Shown: positions 1 to 8,143 of the stretch, one piece after another
How the letters are laid out: every line of letters starts with the position of its first letter
How positions within the stretch are numbered: position 1 is the stretch's first letter
Assembly (NCBI GenBank): GCA_009840595.1
Contig: VXNK01000128.1
Span: 1-38,241, forward strand
From: Rhodospirillaceae bacterium
GTDB lineage: Bacteria > Pseudomonadota > Alphaproteobacteria > Bin65
DNA: 38,241 bases
Direction of reading: 5' to 3'
Made by a program: the position numbers and the translations under genes
Notes under the pieces: model-generated
The model's database searches: none
What the model saw: the letters and a program-made list of their open reading frames with translations, nothing else
Told to the model about the DNA's origin: nothing

Positions 1-137
1 GGGGTTTCCCCCGACCCCCCGCCCCTCTTCTTGGTGTTTCTGTCGGTGGGGGTCTTTATTTATCTTCCAAAAAAAAAAACTGGGGGGGGGCGGGGGGGGG
101 GGGCCCCCCCCACCCCTTCAGGCTGCAAGAATCGGCT
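1..137. other. low-complexity contig end
   Basis: Runs of G, C and A, including ten A in a row near 68 and long G then C runs at 82-113, fill the first ~120 bases and resemble neither the coding nor the intergenic sequence elsewhere in the window. I see no gene. The most likely explanation is poor-quality sequence at a contig end. The real genome resumes near 120, just before the stop codon of the first gene. Confidence 0.7.
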
Positions 138-1124
138 CTATTTCGTGAACAGCTCCATCAGCTTCTTGCCGTGTTCGGGGCTGCGCTTGAGCACTTCGTC
201 CCAGGCCGCCTTTTTCGCGGTGCCGAGCCATTTTTCGCGATCGGCGCCCTTCATCTCGATGGTCTTGATGCCCTTGCTCTCGTACCAGGCCATCGTCTTC
301 TTCCGCAGGGCCTGGAAACGCGGCTTGGTCGTCTCGGCGGCGGATTCATGCGCCAACGTCAGATCGGTGATGAATTTCCGCTGCGCATCGCTCAGCGACT
401 TCCACTTCCTGTTGTTGACAAGCAAGTGGAGCGACGCGTTGTAGAAACCTGGATCCACACGATATTTCGTGACCTTCGCCCAGGCCGGATTCCAGCCGAC
501 CGCCGGCCAGCCGAAGCCCTGCACCGTGTTGCTCTCCATAAGCGTGTAGATTTTCGGCATTGCCGCGAGCTGGACCGTGGCGCCCAGCGCCTTGAAGAAG
601 GCCGTGTAGACCGGCGCGACGCGCAGATGCAGCCCCTTCAGGTCCGGGCCCGTGATCGGCTTGCTCAGGAACAGGTGGAACGTTCCGTAGTCCCAGTAAC
701 GGCCGACATAGTGGAGGTTCTTCGCGGCGAGCAGCTTGCTGACATAGGCGATCGCGCCGCGCTTGCGCAGCGTGGCGAAATCGTATTCCTGCAGGCGCAG
801 CACCGGCGCCTCCGGAAGCACGTTGCCGAAATAGGCTTCCGTGCAGCCGACCATGTCGTAGGCGCCCTTGGCCATGCGCTGGGTCAGCGTGAACGGGCTG
901 CCGATCGCCGGCGCACCGCCGAGCAGGTTGACCTGAACGACGCCCTTGCCCTTGGCGTTCATCTCCTTGACAAGCGCCTCGAAGGGCCGACCGGGCGGGC
1001 TGCCGATGGGAAAGCAGCTCGCGCCGCGCAGCGTGACTTCCGCGGCATTCACCGCGACCGGGGCCGCGCCTGCGGCCAGCGCGGCAACCGCGAGGCCGGG
1101 AACGGCGAATTTGAGCATTTTCAT
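138..1124 (-). CDS. TRAP transporter solute-binding protein (DctP family)
   Basis: Periplasmic binding protein of a tripartite ATP-independent transporter; it captures an organic acid and delivers it to the DctQM membrane proteins. The product is 328 aa, normal for the family. It opens with a Sec signal peptide (about residues 1-27: Lys-rich start, Ala/Val core, cleavage near VNA-AE), followed by the family's two-lobed pattern, including the central segment near 'LKGLHLRVAPVYTAFFKALGA' and the 'VQGFGWPAVG' region. The ATG at 1124 is chosen because an ideal Shine-Dalgarno (GGAGGAAAAG) lies just upstream; the longer reading frame would bury the signal peptide. No dctQ or dctM is adjacent on the right, so its membrane partners must lie left of the window or elsewhere. 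Substrate unknown. A second, complete TRAP system lies at 26911-29816. Confidence 0.88.
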   Translation of the reverse strand: MKMLKFAVPGLAVAALAAGAAPVAVNAAEVTLRGASCFPIGSPPGRPFEALVKEMNAKGKGVVQVNLLGGAPAIGSPFTLTQRMAKGAYDMVGCTEAYFGNVLPEAPVLRLQEYDFATLRKRGAIAYVSKLLAAKNLHYVGRYWDYGTFHLFLSKPITGPDLKGLHLRVAPVYTAFFKALGATVQLAAMPKIYTLMESNTVQGFGWPAVGWNPAWAKVTKYRVDPGFYNASLHLLVNNRKWKSLSDAQRKFITDLTLAHESAAETTKPRFQALRKKTMAWYESKGIKTIEMKGADREKWLGTAKKAAWDEVLKRSPEHGKKLMELFTK

Positions 1125-1251
1125 GGACTTTTCCTCCCAGACACACGAACGGCCGGCGCCGCGGGCCGGGACCCGCCTTCCAGCCGGCGATACCCTGTCA
1201 TAGCGTACGGCCAAGGCGCCGACAACGGATTAGAGGCGAATTAGAGGGGCA

Positions 1252-1743
1252 TTAGAGCGGAACGGCGAGCAGGCCGACGATGTTGGACGTGTCGAGCAGG
1301 ACCAGCCGTTCGGCGAATTTCGGCGCGCCTTCTACGAAAACGATCCGGTCGACATATTCGCCGGCGGAGAAGAGTTCCGACCGTCCTTCGGCGTCGGTCT
1401 GGATCACGGCGTAGTTCGCCCGGGCGTCGTAGACCCCGTCCGTCACGCCGACGATATCGACATTGGCGATGAGGTGCCGGTCGGTATGCAGGTTGTAGTA
1501 GTTGGCGACCCGCAGCGACGTGACCCGGTCCCGCATCATCGCCCTGTTCTCGAAATACAGGATATAGCCGTACAGGCCGGCGTCGCGGTTCTCGCGCGAC
1601 TGGATCAGGTAGCGCCCGTCTTCGAGGAAGAAATCCGGCCAGTCCTCCAGCCGGTCGTCGTCCAGGCAGCGGGCATAGGCCTTGTTCAACTGCTCGATCG
1701 CGAACAAGGCGTCGCGGTCGACGTCGAGCCCGATGCTGCTCAC
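1252..1743 (-). CDS. aromatic-ring-hydroxylating dioxygenase, beta (small) subunit
   Basis: Small structural subunit of a Rieske non-haem iron oxygenase. The 163-aa product has the SnoaL/NTF2-like pattern of the family: an N-terminal helix ending in 'ARCLDDDRLEDWPDFF', then 'DGRYLIQSREN', a conserved 'RVANYYNLHTDRHLIAN' stretch and a C-terminal beta-sheet with 'YVDRIVFVEG'. It starts at a GTG (1743) that overlaps the stop of the alpha-subunit gene (GTGA), so the two are translationally coupled and presumably form an alpha-beta hexamer. An upstream extension in the same frame is only a shadow of the alpha gene. No ferredoxin or reductase gene is nearby, so electrons must come from components encoded elsewhere. 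Confidence 0.85.
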   Translation of the reverse strand: MSSIGLDVDRDALFAIEQLNKAYARCLDDDRLEDWPDFFLEDGRYLIQSRENRDAGLYGYILYFENRAMMRDRVTSLRVANYYNLHTDRHLIANVDIVGVTDGVYDARANYAVIQTDAEGRSELFSAGEYVDRIVFVEGAPKFAERLVLLDTSNIVGLLAVPL

Positions 1744-3029
1744 TGGGGCGACCGCTCCCCGCCTGCCCCGGACCCGCCCGTCTCCGGCGGCGCGAAGTCC
1801 ATGAAGCGGGCGTAGCCCTTCCACATGGCGCGCAGGTTGGCTTCGCTGACCATATGGTCGATCCGGTCGGGCGTCGTATCCGTGCCGTCCATCGCCACCA
1901 GGCCGGCGCCCTTGTCGCCGCCCAGCGCGATCCGGGCCTGGAGTTTCTCTACTACCTCGGCGTCTTCCATCGCGACATAGCCGGCCGGCCCGAACTGGTT
2001 GTTCTGGAACAGATGCTCGCGCAGGCAGTCCGGATCGTCGGCATAGGTGAAGTAGGTGTAGACGACCTCGAACCGGTCCGGCGCCTTGGGCCGGAACTGG
2101 CGGATGCTGAAGGCGCTGCCGATCAGGGTGAACAGGCAGTTCGGAAAAATCCCCACGATCGAAATGGCGATGTTTTCGGGCAGCGCGGTGCGAAAGGCGG
2201 CGACCCGCGGCTCCTCCAGTTTGGTGCGTTGCTTGCGGGCCCCTGGATTCTGGTAGATCGTCAGCAGGCAATGGGTGCCCTCGTGCCACATCTCGGCGCG
2301 GGCCGCCTGGTCGGGCTGGACGATGCCGAACGCGCCGAAGAACTTGTGCAGCTGGGGCGCGTGGTAGAAATCGCGCGAGTTTTCGTAAAGCAATTTCCAG
2401 TTGGCGCGGATCGTGTGGCGCTGGTAGCCGGTGACCGTGACCGGCCGGGCGAACACCGCCGAGAGTCGCGCGCAGATTGCCGGGCCCAGATAGTCTTCGA
2501 GCGGCGGCGCCTCGCCGGAGAAGGTGCCGAAGACCACGCCGGCCCACGAAGCGACGCGCAGCGGCCGCATCCGGTGCTGCGCTTTGTCGAAGGCCGCGTC
2601 GTAGCCGCCGGCGCCGCCGCGGCCCTTCTCCCAGGGCACGCCGACGACCCGACCCGCCCGGTCGTAGCTCCAGTTGTGGTAGATGCAGGTGAATCCGCGC
2701 GCGTTGCCGCGCGGCCGGCGTACCACCTCGGCGCCGCGATGGGCGCAGCGGTTGACGAAGGCGCGCAACGCCCCGCCCTCGTCGCGCACCAGCACGACCG
2801 GCGTCGCCCCGACGTGGCACGTCGTGTAGTCGCCGGGTTCGGGGACCTCGACCTCGAGCCCGAGATAGTTCCAGTTCGGGCCGCGAAAGAGCCGTTCGTC
2901 TTCGCGTTCGTGGATTTCCGGACTCGTGAACAGTTCGAACGGCACCCGGCTCCAGCCTTCGGCCGGCCAGACCAGACCGCCCGTGTTGCTGTCGGCAACG
3001 GCACGGTCGAAGGCGGTGTCTGCGGGCAT
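1740..3029 (-). CDS. Rieske aromatic-ring-hydroxylating oxygenase, alpha subunit
   Basis: Catalytic subunit of a two-component-type oxygenase that would hydroxylate or dihydroxylate an aromatic acid in the cytoplasm. The 429-aa product shows the Rieske [2Fe-2S] ligands C95-x-H97 and C115-x2-H118, with the 17-residue spacing typical of the family. The mononuclear iron motif follows: 'NSRDFYHAPQLH' supplies the bridging Asp and the two His. Overall it looks most like the anthranilate/salicylate/terephthalate group, but the substrate cannot be assigned. The ATG at 3029 gives the usual length; an ATG at 3134 would add 35 residues of low-complexity sequence and is less likely. No good Shine-Dalgarno is visible for either. 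The beta-subunit gene overlaps its stop. Confidence 0.88.
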   Translation of the reverse strand: MPADTAFDRAVADSNTGGLVWPAEGWSRVPFELFTSPEIHEREDERLFRGPNWNYLGLEVEVPEPGDYTTCHVGATPVVLVRDEGGALRAFVNRCAHRGAEVVRRPRGNARGFTCIYHNWSYDRAGRVVGVPWEKGRGGAGGYDAAFDKAQHRMRPLRVASWAGVVFGTFSGEAPPLEDYLGPAICARLSAVFARPVTVTGYQRHTIRANWKLLYENSRDFYHAPQLHKFFGAFGIVQPDQAARAEMWHEGTHCLLTIYQNPGARKQRTKLEEPRVAAFRTALPENIAISIVGIFPNCLFTLIGSAFSIRQFRPKAPDRFEVVYTYFTYADDPDCLREHLFQNNQFGPAGYVAMEDAEVVEKLQARIALGGDKGAGLVAMDGTDTTPDRIDHMVSEANLRAMWKGYARFMDFAPPETGGSGAGGERSPQ

Positions 3030-3192
3030 GGCGGCGATCCGATGCGAGGCGGAGCAAAGCCCGGAAGCGCCTTCCGGCGCCGGGCCGGATACCAGCCTTA
3101 CATCATTCGGGGCGCCGCGGGAAATCCCCGCCATGGCGGAAAGCGGACTTGCAATAACCTGCCCCGGCCGGCCGCCGGGCGCGGCGCGCCGC

Positions 3193-4086
3193 CTACAGCC
3201 CGGCGGCCTCGCGGGCCTCGGCCAGCCAGTCCATCGCCCGGCCGACGCCGCCGAACGGGAATATATGCAGCCCGGCGATCTCCGGCAGCGGGTCTGTGCC
3301 CGCCGCGGCGGCCAGGCCGGCGAGCAGGTCGTCCGGCCTCACGGTGCGGCGGATCAGTTTCACGCTGCCGGCGCCCTGGCGCATCAGGGCGCGGGTCGAA
3401 ACGCCGATGCCGCAGATTTTCGCGTAGCGCAGCAGGGTCGCCAGATCGGCCGGACCGGCGATGCCGAGGCGCACCGGCAGGCCGATGCCCAGGCCGCGCA
3501 ATCTCTGCGCCCAGTCGACAACGGTCGCGCCGTCGAACACGAACTGGGTGACGAAATCGAAATCCGCATCGCTGCTGCGGGCGTAATGATCCTTGCTGAG
3601 CATCGCCTCGCGCAGGGCGTCGTCGCCGATGAGGCGGTTGCCCTCGGGATGCGCGCCGACATGGATCGTTTGCAGGCCGTGCCGCTCCAGGGCGCCGGTG
3701 AGCAGCACATCCATGCTTTCGGCAAACGGCCCGGCGACCTCGGGCCGGTCTCCGGCGATGACCAGCGCCTCGCGGCATCCGGCCTCGCCGGTCAGACGGT
3801 AGAGGAAATCCTCCAGCGCGGCATGGCTGGGCAGCGCGCGCGCCGCGATATGCGGCACGGCGACATAGCCGCGATCGTTCAGAATCTTCGCGGCGGCAAC
3901 CGTATCGGCCCGGTCGCGCGACGGCAGCGAGGCGACGAAGACCCGGGTCCCCGGCGGTACATGCGCGCACACCTTATCGACCTGGTCGATATCCGGCAGG
4001 GTTTCCGTCGACATATGGGTAAGCAGGCGCTGCAACAGCGGTTGCAGTTCGGCCGGGTATGCGACGGAGCGACGATCGCGGGTCAT
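3193..4086 (-). CDS. methylenetetrahydrofolate reductase-like protein (MetF family)
   Basis: Predicted FAD-dependent TIM-barrel enzyme of the MetF family, which interconverts 5,10-methylene- and 5-methyl-tetrahydrofolate. The 297-aa product has the right length and motifs: 'LVIAGDRPE' (107-115), 'VGAHPEGN' (143-150, compare the HPE of MetF), 'DFDFVTQFVFD' (175-185) and the C-terminal 'GIAGPADLATLLRYAKICGIG'. It reads away from the molybdopterin gene and lies 163 bp upstream of the Rieske genes in the same direction, so it may be the first gene of that operon. Proteins of this type are often found in C1-transfer or demethylation pathways rather than as the sole biosynthetic MetF. A MetE-type methyltransferase occurs at 25752. 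An internal ATG at 4014 is an alternative start. Confidence 0.82.
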   Translation of the reverse strand: MTRDRRSVAYPAELQPLLQRLLTHMSTETLPDIDQVDKVCAHVPPGTRVFVASLPSRDRADTVAAAKILNDRGYVAVPHIAARALPSHAALEDFLYRLTGEAGCREALVIAGDRPEVAGPFAESMDVLLTGALERHGLQTIHVGAHPEGNRLIGDDALREAMLSKDHYARSSDADFDFVTQFVFDGATVVDWAQRLRGLGIGLPVRLGIAGPADLATLLRYAKICGIGVSTRALMRQGAGSVKLIRRTVRPDDLLAGLAAAAGTDPLPEIAGLHIFPFGGVGRAMDWLAEAREAAGL

Positions 4087-4423
4087 GGCGTCACCGATCG
4101 GCCGGGCCCGGCGCGCCTGTGTCGCACGGGCCGATGCAGGGTGGGAGCGGCCTCTACGCCCTTTATCCGGCGTTGAAAAGCGAAAAAATGCAGGCCGAAA
4201 TCACAGCTTCGTGTACGGCTGCGGACGGGTTCCGAAACCGGTCGAACCGGCCGGGTCCGGCGGTCGCCCCAGCACTATGGAATCCGCTGTGGAATCCGCC
4301 GTGGAATCCGCTTGCCGCCCCTGCCCTGCACGCTAAGTTTGGCGCACCGTGCCGGGCACGGCATTACCGCTGCCGCACCGGAGCGCGTGCGGCGTGCAGG
4401 CAACCCAACAGGCAAGAACAGCG
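4087..4423. other. divergent intergenic region, 337 bp
   Basis: Separates the MetF-like gene (minus) from the molybdopterin gene (plus) and must hold both promoters. Apart from the 12-bp tandem repeat at 4277-4312, I see no convincing -35/-10 pair, operator or riboswitch, and no small gene. Confidence 0.5.
4277..4312 (+). repeat. three tandem 12-bp repeats (consensus GTGGAATCCGCT)
   Basis: Three adjacent copies, differing by one base each: 4277-4288, 4289-4300 and 4301-4312. They lie 112 bp upstream of the molybdopterin gene start. They may be a slippage-prone minisatellite or closely phased protein-binding sites. Confidence 0.85.
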
Positions 4424-6733
4424 ATGACGAAATTCGGAGTGGGCCAGGCGGCGGCCCGAATCGAGGACAGGGTGCTGGTGACCGGGGCCGGCGCCTATAC
4501 CGACGATACCTCGATCGACGGCCAGGCCTGGGCCTGTGTTCTGCGCTCGCCCCACGCCCACGCCCGCATTCTCGGCATCGACAGCGCGGACGCCGCCGCC
4601 TCGCCCGGCGTGGTCGGAATCCTGACCGGAGCGGACATGGCCGCCGACGGCCTCGGCGACCTGCCCTGCCTGGTCCCGCTCGAAAACCGGGACGGCTCGG
4701 AGCGCCACGACTCGCCGCACGGCATCCTCGCCGGCGACCGGGTGCGCTATGTCGGCCATCCGGTGGCGCTGGTCGTGGCCGAGACCCTGGCCCAGGCGCG
4801 CGACGCCGCCGAGCGGATCGCGGTCGAGTATGAGGAACTGCCGGTCACCGTCCACACGGAGCATTCGGCGGCGGACGGCGCCCCCCTGCTCTACGACCAC
4901 ATCCCCAACAATCTGATCTACGACTGGCACAAGGGCGACGAGGCCGGCGTCGAGGCGGCGCTGGCCCGGGCGCACCATGTCTGCGAGCTCCGGCTGGTCA
5001 ACAACCGGGTGGTCGCCAACCCGATGGAGCCGCGCAGCGCGCTCGCCGTGCATGACGCCGCGACGGGACGCACGACGCTCGCGGCCTCGACCCAGGGGCC
5101 GAGCCTGATCCGCGACATCCTCGCCGAGCCGGTTTTCGGCATCGATCCGTCGAAGCTGCGCGTCACCACCGGCCATGTCGGCGGCGGATTCGGCATGAAG
5201 GTCTTTCCGCACGCGGAGCAGGCGCTGGTGATCTGGGCGGCGCGCCGGCTCGGGCGGCCGGTCAAGTGGACCTCCGAGCGGTCCGAAGGCTTCCTTTCCG
5301 ACGTCCAGGCGCGGGACAACATCACCTACTGCAAGCTGGGCCTGGACCGGGACGGCCGCATCCTCGCCCTGCGCGCCGACACCTTCGCCAACGAGGGCGC
5401 CTACCTGTCGACCTTCGCCCCGCTGGTCGCCTGTTTCGGCATGGACATGCTGGCCGGGCTCTACGACATCCCGGTCATCTACACGACGGTGAAGGGCGTG
5501 CTGACCAATACGGTGCCGGTCGACGCCTATCGCGGCGCCGGGCGGCCGGAGGCCGCCTATATCGTCGAGCGGGTCATCGACAAGGCGGCGCTGGAAACCG
5601 GCCGGTCGCCCGACGAAATCCGCCGGATCAATTTCATCCGGCCGGACCGGATGCCCTACGCCACCTGCCTGGGCGACACCTACGACAGCGGCGAATTCGA
5701 GGCGCTGATGGACGCGGCGATGGCGCAGGCCGACTGGGCCGGTTTCGAGGCGCGCCGGGCCGAGTCGCTGCGGCGCGGCAAGTATCGCGGCATCGGCCTC
5801 GCCACCTATATCGAGCGCTGCGGCGGCGGCCCGCCCGAGGTCGCCGCCGGCAGTTTCGGCGACGACGGGATTCTTACCGTCGCCATCGGGACGATGGACA
5901 ACGGCCAGGGCCACAAGACGTCCTACGGCCAGATCCTGTCCGGCGAGCTGGGCATCGATATGGAGAATATCCGGATATTCCAGGGCGATTCCGACCGCGC
6001 CCCGCCCGGCATGACCGGCGGTTCGCGCTCCGTCCCGGTCGGCGGGTCGGCGATGCTCGGGCTGGCCGCGGCCATCATCGACAAGGGACGGCGGACCGCC
6101 GCCGACATGCTGGAAGCCGCCGCCGGGGATGTGGAATATGGCGACGGCGCCTACCGGGTCGCCGGCACCGACCGGGAGGTGGCCCTGTTCGATGTCGCCC
6201 GCCGGGCGAAGGAAAACGGCGAACCGCTGGACGACTCCTTCGAACGCACGCCCGAGGCCGACACATTTCCGAACGGCGCCCATGTCGTCGAACTGGAGGT
6301 CGACGCCGAAACGGCCGAGATCGAGATCCTGCGCTACACGGTGGTCGACGATTTCGGCGCCGTCATCAACCCGCTGCTGATCGAGGGCCAGGTCCATGGC
6401 GGGATCGTCCAGGGGCTGGGGCAGGCCCTGCACGAGTTCACCTGGTACGACCCGGCGAGCGGCCAGCTCGAGACCGGCTCCTTCATGGACTACAACATGC
6501 CGAAGGCGGACTATTTCCCGTTCTTCAGCTTCGCCACCCGCAACGTGCGCTGCACGACCAACCCGCTCGGCATCAAGGGCGCGGGCGAGGCCGGCGCGAT
6601 CGGCGCACCGCCCGCCGCGATCAACGCCCTGGTCGATGCCCTGCGCCCGGTAACCGGAATCGACCATATCGACATGCCGGCGACGCCGCAGGCGGTTTTC
6701 CGGCTGCTGAACGGCGCGCGCAAGGCGGCCTAG
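4424..6733 (+). CDS. xanthine dehydrogenase-family molybdopterin-binding (large) subunit
   Basis: Large catalytic subunit of a molybdenum hydroxylase (aldehyde oxidase/xanthine dehydrogenase/CoxL superfamily), binding Mo-pterin cytosine dinucleotide. The 769-aa product has the usual length. Motifs seen: 'GHVGGGFGMK' near residue 250, 'AYRGAGRPEAAY' near 368 in the place of the CO-dehydrogenase active-site loop, and 'GAGEAGAIGAP' whose Glu (about 722) is the catalytic base of the superfamily. The AYxCSFR loop of true form-I CO dehydrogenase is absent, so this is a form-II-like enzyme or another aldehyde or N-heterocycle hydroxylase. The FAD (CoxM) and 2Fe-2S (CoxS) subunits that normally sit beside it are missing here. 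The ATG at 4424 gives the standard N-terminus; the longer frame adds non-conserved sequence. Confidence 0.88.
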   Translation: MTKFGVGQAAARIEDRVLVTGAGAYTDDTSIDGQAWACVLRSPHAHARILGIDSADAAASPGVVGILTGADMAADGLGDLPCLVPLENRDGSERHDSPHGILAGDRVRYVGHPVALVVAETLAQARDAAERIAVEYEELPVTVHTEHSAADGAPLLYDHIPNNLIYDWHKGDEAGVEAALARAHHVCELRLVNNRVVANPMEPRSALAVHDAATGRTTLAASTQGPSLIRDILAEPVFGIDPSKLRVTTGHVGGGFGMKVFPHAEQALVIWAARRLGRPVKWTSERSEGFLSDVQARDNITYCKLGLDRDGRILALRADTFANEGAYLSTFAPLVACFGMDMLAGLYDIPVIYTTVKGVLTNTVPVDAYRGAGRPEAAYIVERVIDKAALETGRSPDEIRRINFIRPDRMPYATCLGDTYDSGEFEALMDAAMAQADWAGFEARRAESLRRGKYRGIGLATYIERCGGGPPEVAAGSFGDDGILTVAIGTMDNGQGHKTSYGQILSGELGIDMENIRIFQGDSDRAPPGMTGGSRSVPVGGSAMLGLAAAIIDKGRRTAADMLEAAAGDVEYGDGAYRVAGTDREVALFDVARRAKENGEPLDDSFERTPEADTFPNGAHVVELEVDAETAEIEILRYTVVDDFGAVINPLLIEGQVHGGIVQGLGQALHEFTWYDPASGQLETGSFMDYNMPKADYFPFFSFATRNVRCTTNPLGIKGAGEAGAIGAPPAAINALVDALRPVTGIDHIDMPATPQAVFRLLNGARKAA

Positions 6734-6894
6734 GCTTGCCGAGGGGCCGGCCGCTGCGCAAACGGATGCCCGCGCCCTGGTGGGCGGCGGCGATCCTGGC
6801 CCTGGCCTGGCTGCTGTTTTCCTCGGTTGCGGACGCCGCAACCGCCCCGCCCGCCCCGGCGCCCGAATCCGCCCTTCGGTCCGGACCGGCCAAA

Positions 6895-7038
6895 AACGTC
6901 CTTTCCCCTCTCCGGGCGATCGGCGACGGCATATTGGATGCCAACGTCAACTACGAATACCCGCTGAAGGACGCCATCGCGGCGCACCGGGCCATCGAGA
7001 GCGGAACGACACTCGGGGCGACGGTATTGCTTCCGTGA
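6895..7038 (+). pseudogene. 3' remnant of a zinc-independent quinone oxidoreductase
   Basis: The last ~47 codons of this frame read as the C-terminus of the medium-chain NADPH:quinone oxidoreductase family: 'IGDGILDANVNYEYPLKDA', then 'AHRAIESGTTLG' and a final hydrophobic strand, matching the family pattern YPL-x2-A-x2-AHR-x-LE-x-G-x2-G-x3-L-x-P. The ~280 residues that should precede it are absent. The same open frame runs back to an ATG at 6766 through a signal-like hydrophobic stretch and a Pro/Ala-rich linker with no good ribosome site, so a 90-aa peptide is possible but more likely fortuitous. The rest of the 6734-7189 interval (456 bp) holds the promoter region of the TauD operon, where I recognise no clear elements. 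Confidence 0.6.
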
Positions 7039-7189
7039 GAATCCGCCCCGCCCGGTTGCAAGGCGTTTGCGCCCGGACCGGTCTGCAAGGCCCTCGGCCA
7101 GGCAAGACCCTATCGATCTGATCCGGTGGACCCGGACCGGGCGCCGGACAACTTTCGGGACCTGCATCCGGTTCGGAAGGAAATCTCCG

Positions 7190-8143
7190 ATGCTCGACGC
7201 GACCGGGACGCTCAGGACAACAGCACTGACCGAATTGTTCGGCGTCGAAGTGCAGGATTACGACCTGTCGGAGGTCACGACTGAAGAGAATTTTCGGCAG
7301 TTGCGGGACTTGTTCGAGGAACATTCGGCCCTGCTGTTTCGCAACCAGTCCCTGACGGACGAGGCCCATATGCGCCTGGCCGGCCTATTCGGCCCGATCG
7401 AGGACCGCAAGGCCGATGAGCGCAAGCCCGGCGAGGCCTTCACGGTTCCAGACGTGTCGAACCTGCAGGAGGACGGAACCGTCCGCGCCGAAACGGACCC
7501 GCACATGCTGGACCTCAGGTCGAACTTTCTGTGGCATTGCGACAGCACGTTCATGCCGGTTCCGGCCCTGGTCAATATTCTCGCGGCGCGGATCGTGCCT
7601 TCGGAAGGCGGCGCAACGGAACTGGCGTCGACCCGCGCGGCCTGGGCCGAGATGCCGCGGGACCTGAAGGCGAAGGTCGAGGGCCGCGGCATCCGGCACC
7701 GCTACAGCCATTCCCGCAAGGCGATTTCCGAGGAGCTTTCTCGTTTGCCCAGGTTCCACAAATGGCCCGACCAGCACTGGAAATCGGTCTGGACCAACCC
7801 TGCAAACGGGCGCGAGGCGCTTTACATTGCCAGCCACGCCTACCTGGTCGATGGGTATGACGAGCTGGAGAGCGCGACGCTTCTGTCCGAGTTGACGGCC
7901 TTCTGCACCCGGCCCCGCTATGTCTATTCGCATCGCTGGCAGGTCGGCGACGTGCTGATCTGGGACCAGCGCGCCGTCATGCACCGCGGCACACCATGGC
8001 CGTCCGAGCAGCCCCGCAGGCTTTCCAGCATCTGCTGCAGCGCACGCGAAAGCGACGGCCTGTCCGGCATCAGGATCGGGCCGGCCGATGACCGGCCGCT
8101 GCATGGAACGAAACGTATTGAAAAGGGGAGAATCGATCCATGA
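7190..8143 (+). CDS. TauD/TfdA-family Fe(II)/2-oxoglutarate dioxygenase
   Basis: Predicted 2-oxoglutarate-dependent hydroxylase of the taurine/2,4-D dioxygenase family; it would hydroxylate a small acid or sulfonate to trigger its breakdown. The 317-aa product carries the facial triad: H116 and D118 in 'LWHCDSTF', and H265 in 'RAVMHRGTPW'. The 2-oxoglutarate-binding Arg follows in 'QPRRLSS' (276/277). The N-terminal 'EEHSALLFRNQSLTDEAH' is also typical. The ATG at 7190 follows a good GGAAGG ribosome site. It is the first gene of a compact operon; the next gene starts within its stop codon (ATGA). The closest named relatives by motif are TfdA-like (2,4-D/alpha-ketoglutarate) enzymes, but the substrate is open. 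Confidence 0.88.
   Translation: MLDATGTLRTTALTELFGVEVQDYDLSEVTTEENFRQLRDLFEEHSALLFRNQSLTDEAHMRLAGLFGPIEDRKADERKPGEAFTVPDVSNLQEDGTVRAETDPHMLDLRSNFLWHCDSTFMPVPALVNILAARIVPSEGGATELASTRAAWAEMPRDLKAKVEGRGIRHRYSHSRKAISEELSRLPRFHKWPDQHWKSVWTNPANGREALYIASHAYLVDGYDELESATLLSELTAFCTRPRYVYSHRWQVGDVLIWDQRAVMHRGTPWPSEQPRRLSSICCSARESDGLSGIRIGPADDRPLHGTKRIEKGRIDP

Noticed and set aside
31-444. A 137-aa plus-strand open frame at the window start
   Set aside because: It begins in homopolymer sequence and runs antisense through the C-terminal half of the TRAP binding-protein gene with no recognisable domain.
1252-3057. A single 601-aa minus-strand open frame
   Set aside because: Only its last 163 residues are real (dioxygenase beta subunit from GTG 1743). 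The rest is an Arg/Pro-rich shadow of the alpha-subunit gene in another frame.
4424-6733. Aerobic CO dehydrogenase (coxL)
   Set aside because: The AYxCSFR active-site loop of form-I enzymes is replaced by AYRGAGRPE and no coxM or coxS is adjacent.
4364-6841. An 825-aa minus-strand open frame opposite the molybdopterin gene
   Set aside because: It is a long antisense frame produced by GC-rich codon structure; no domain, while the plus-strand product is full length with all motifs.
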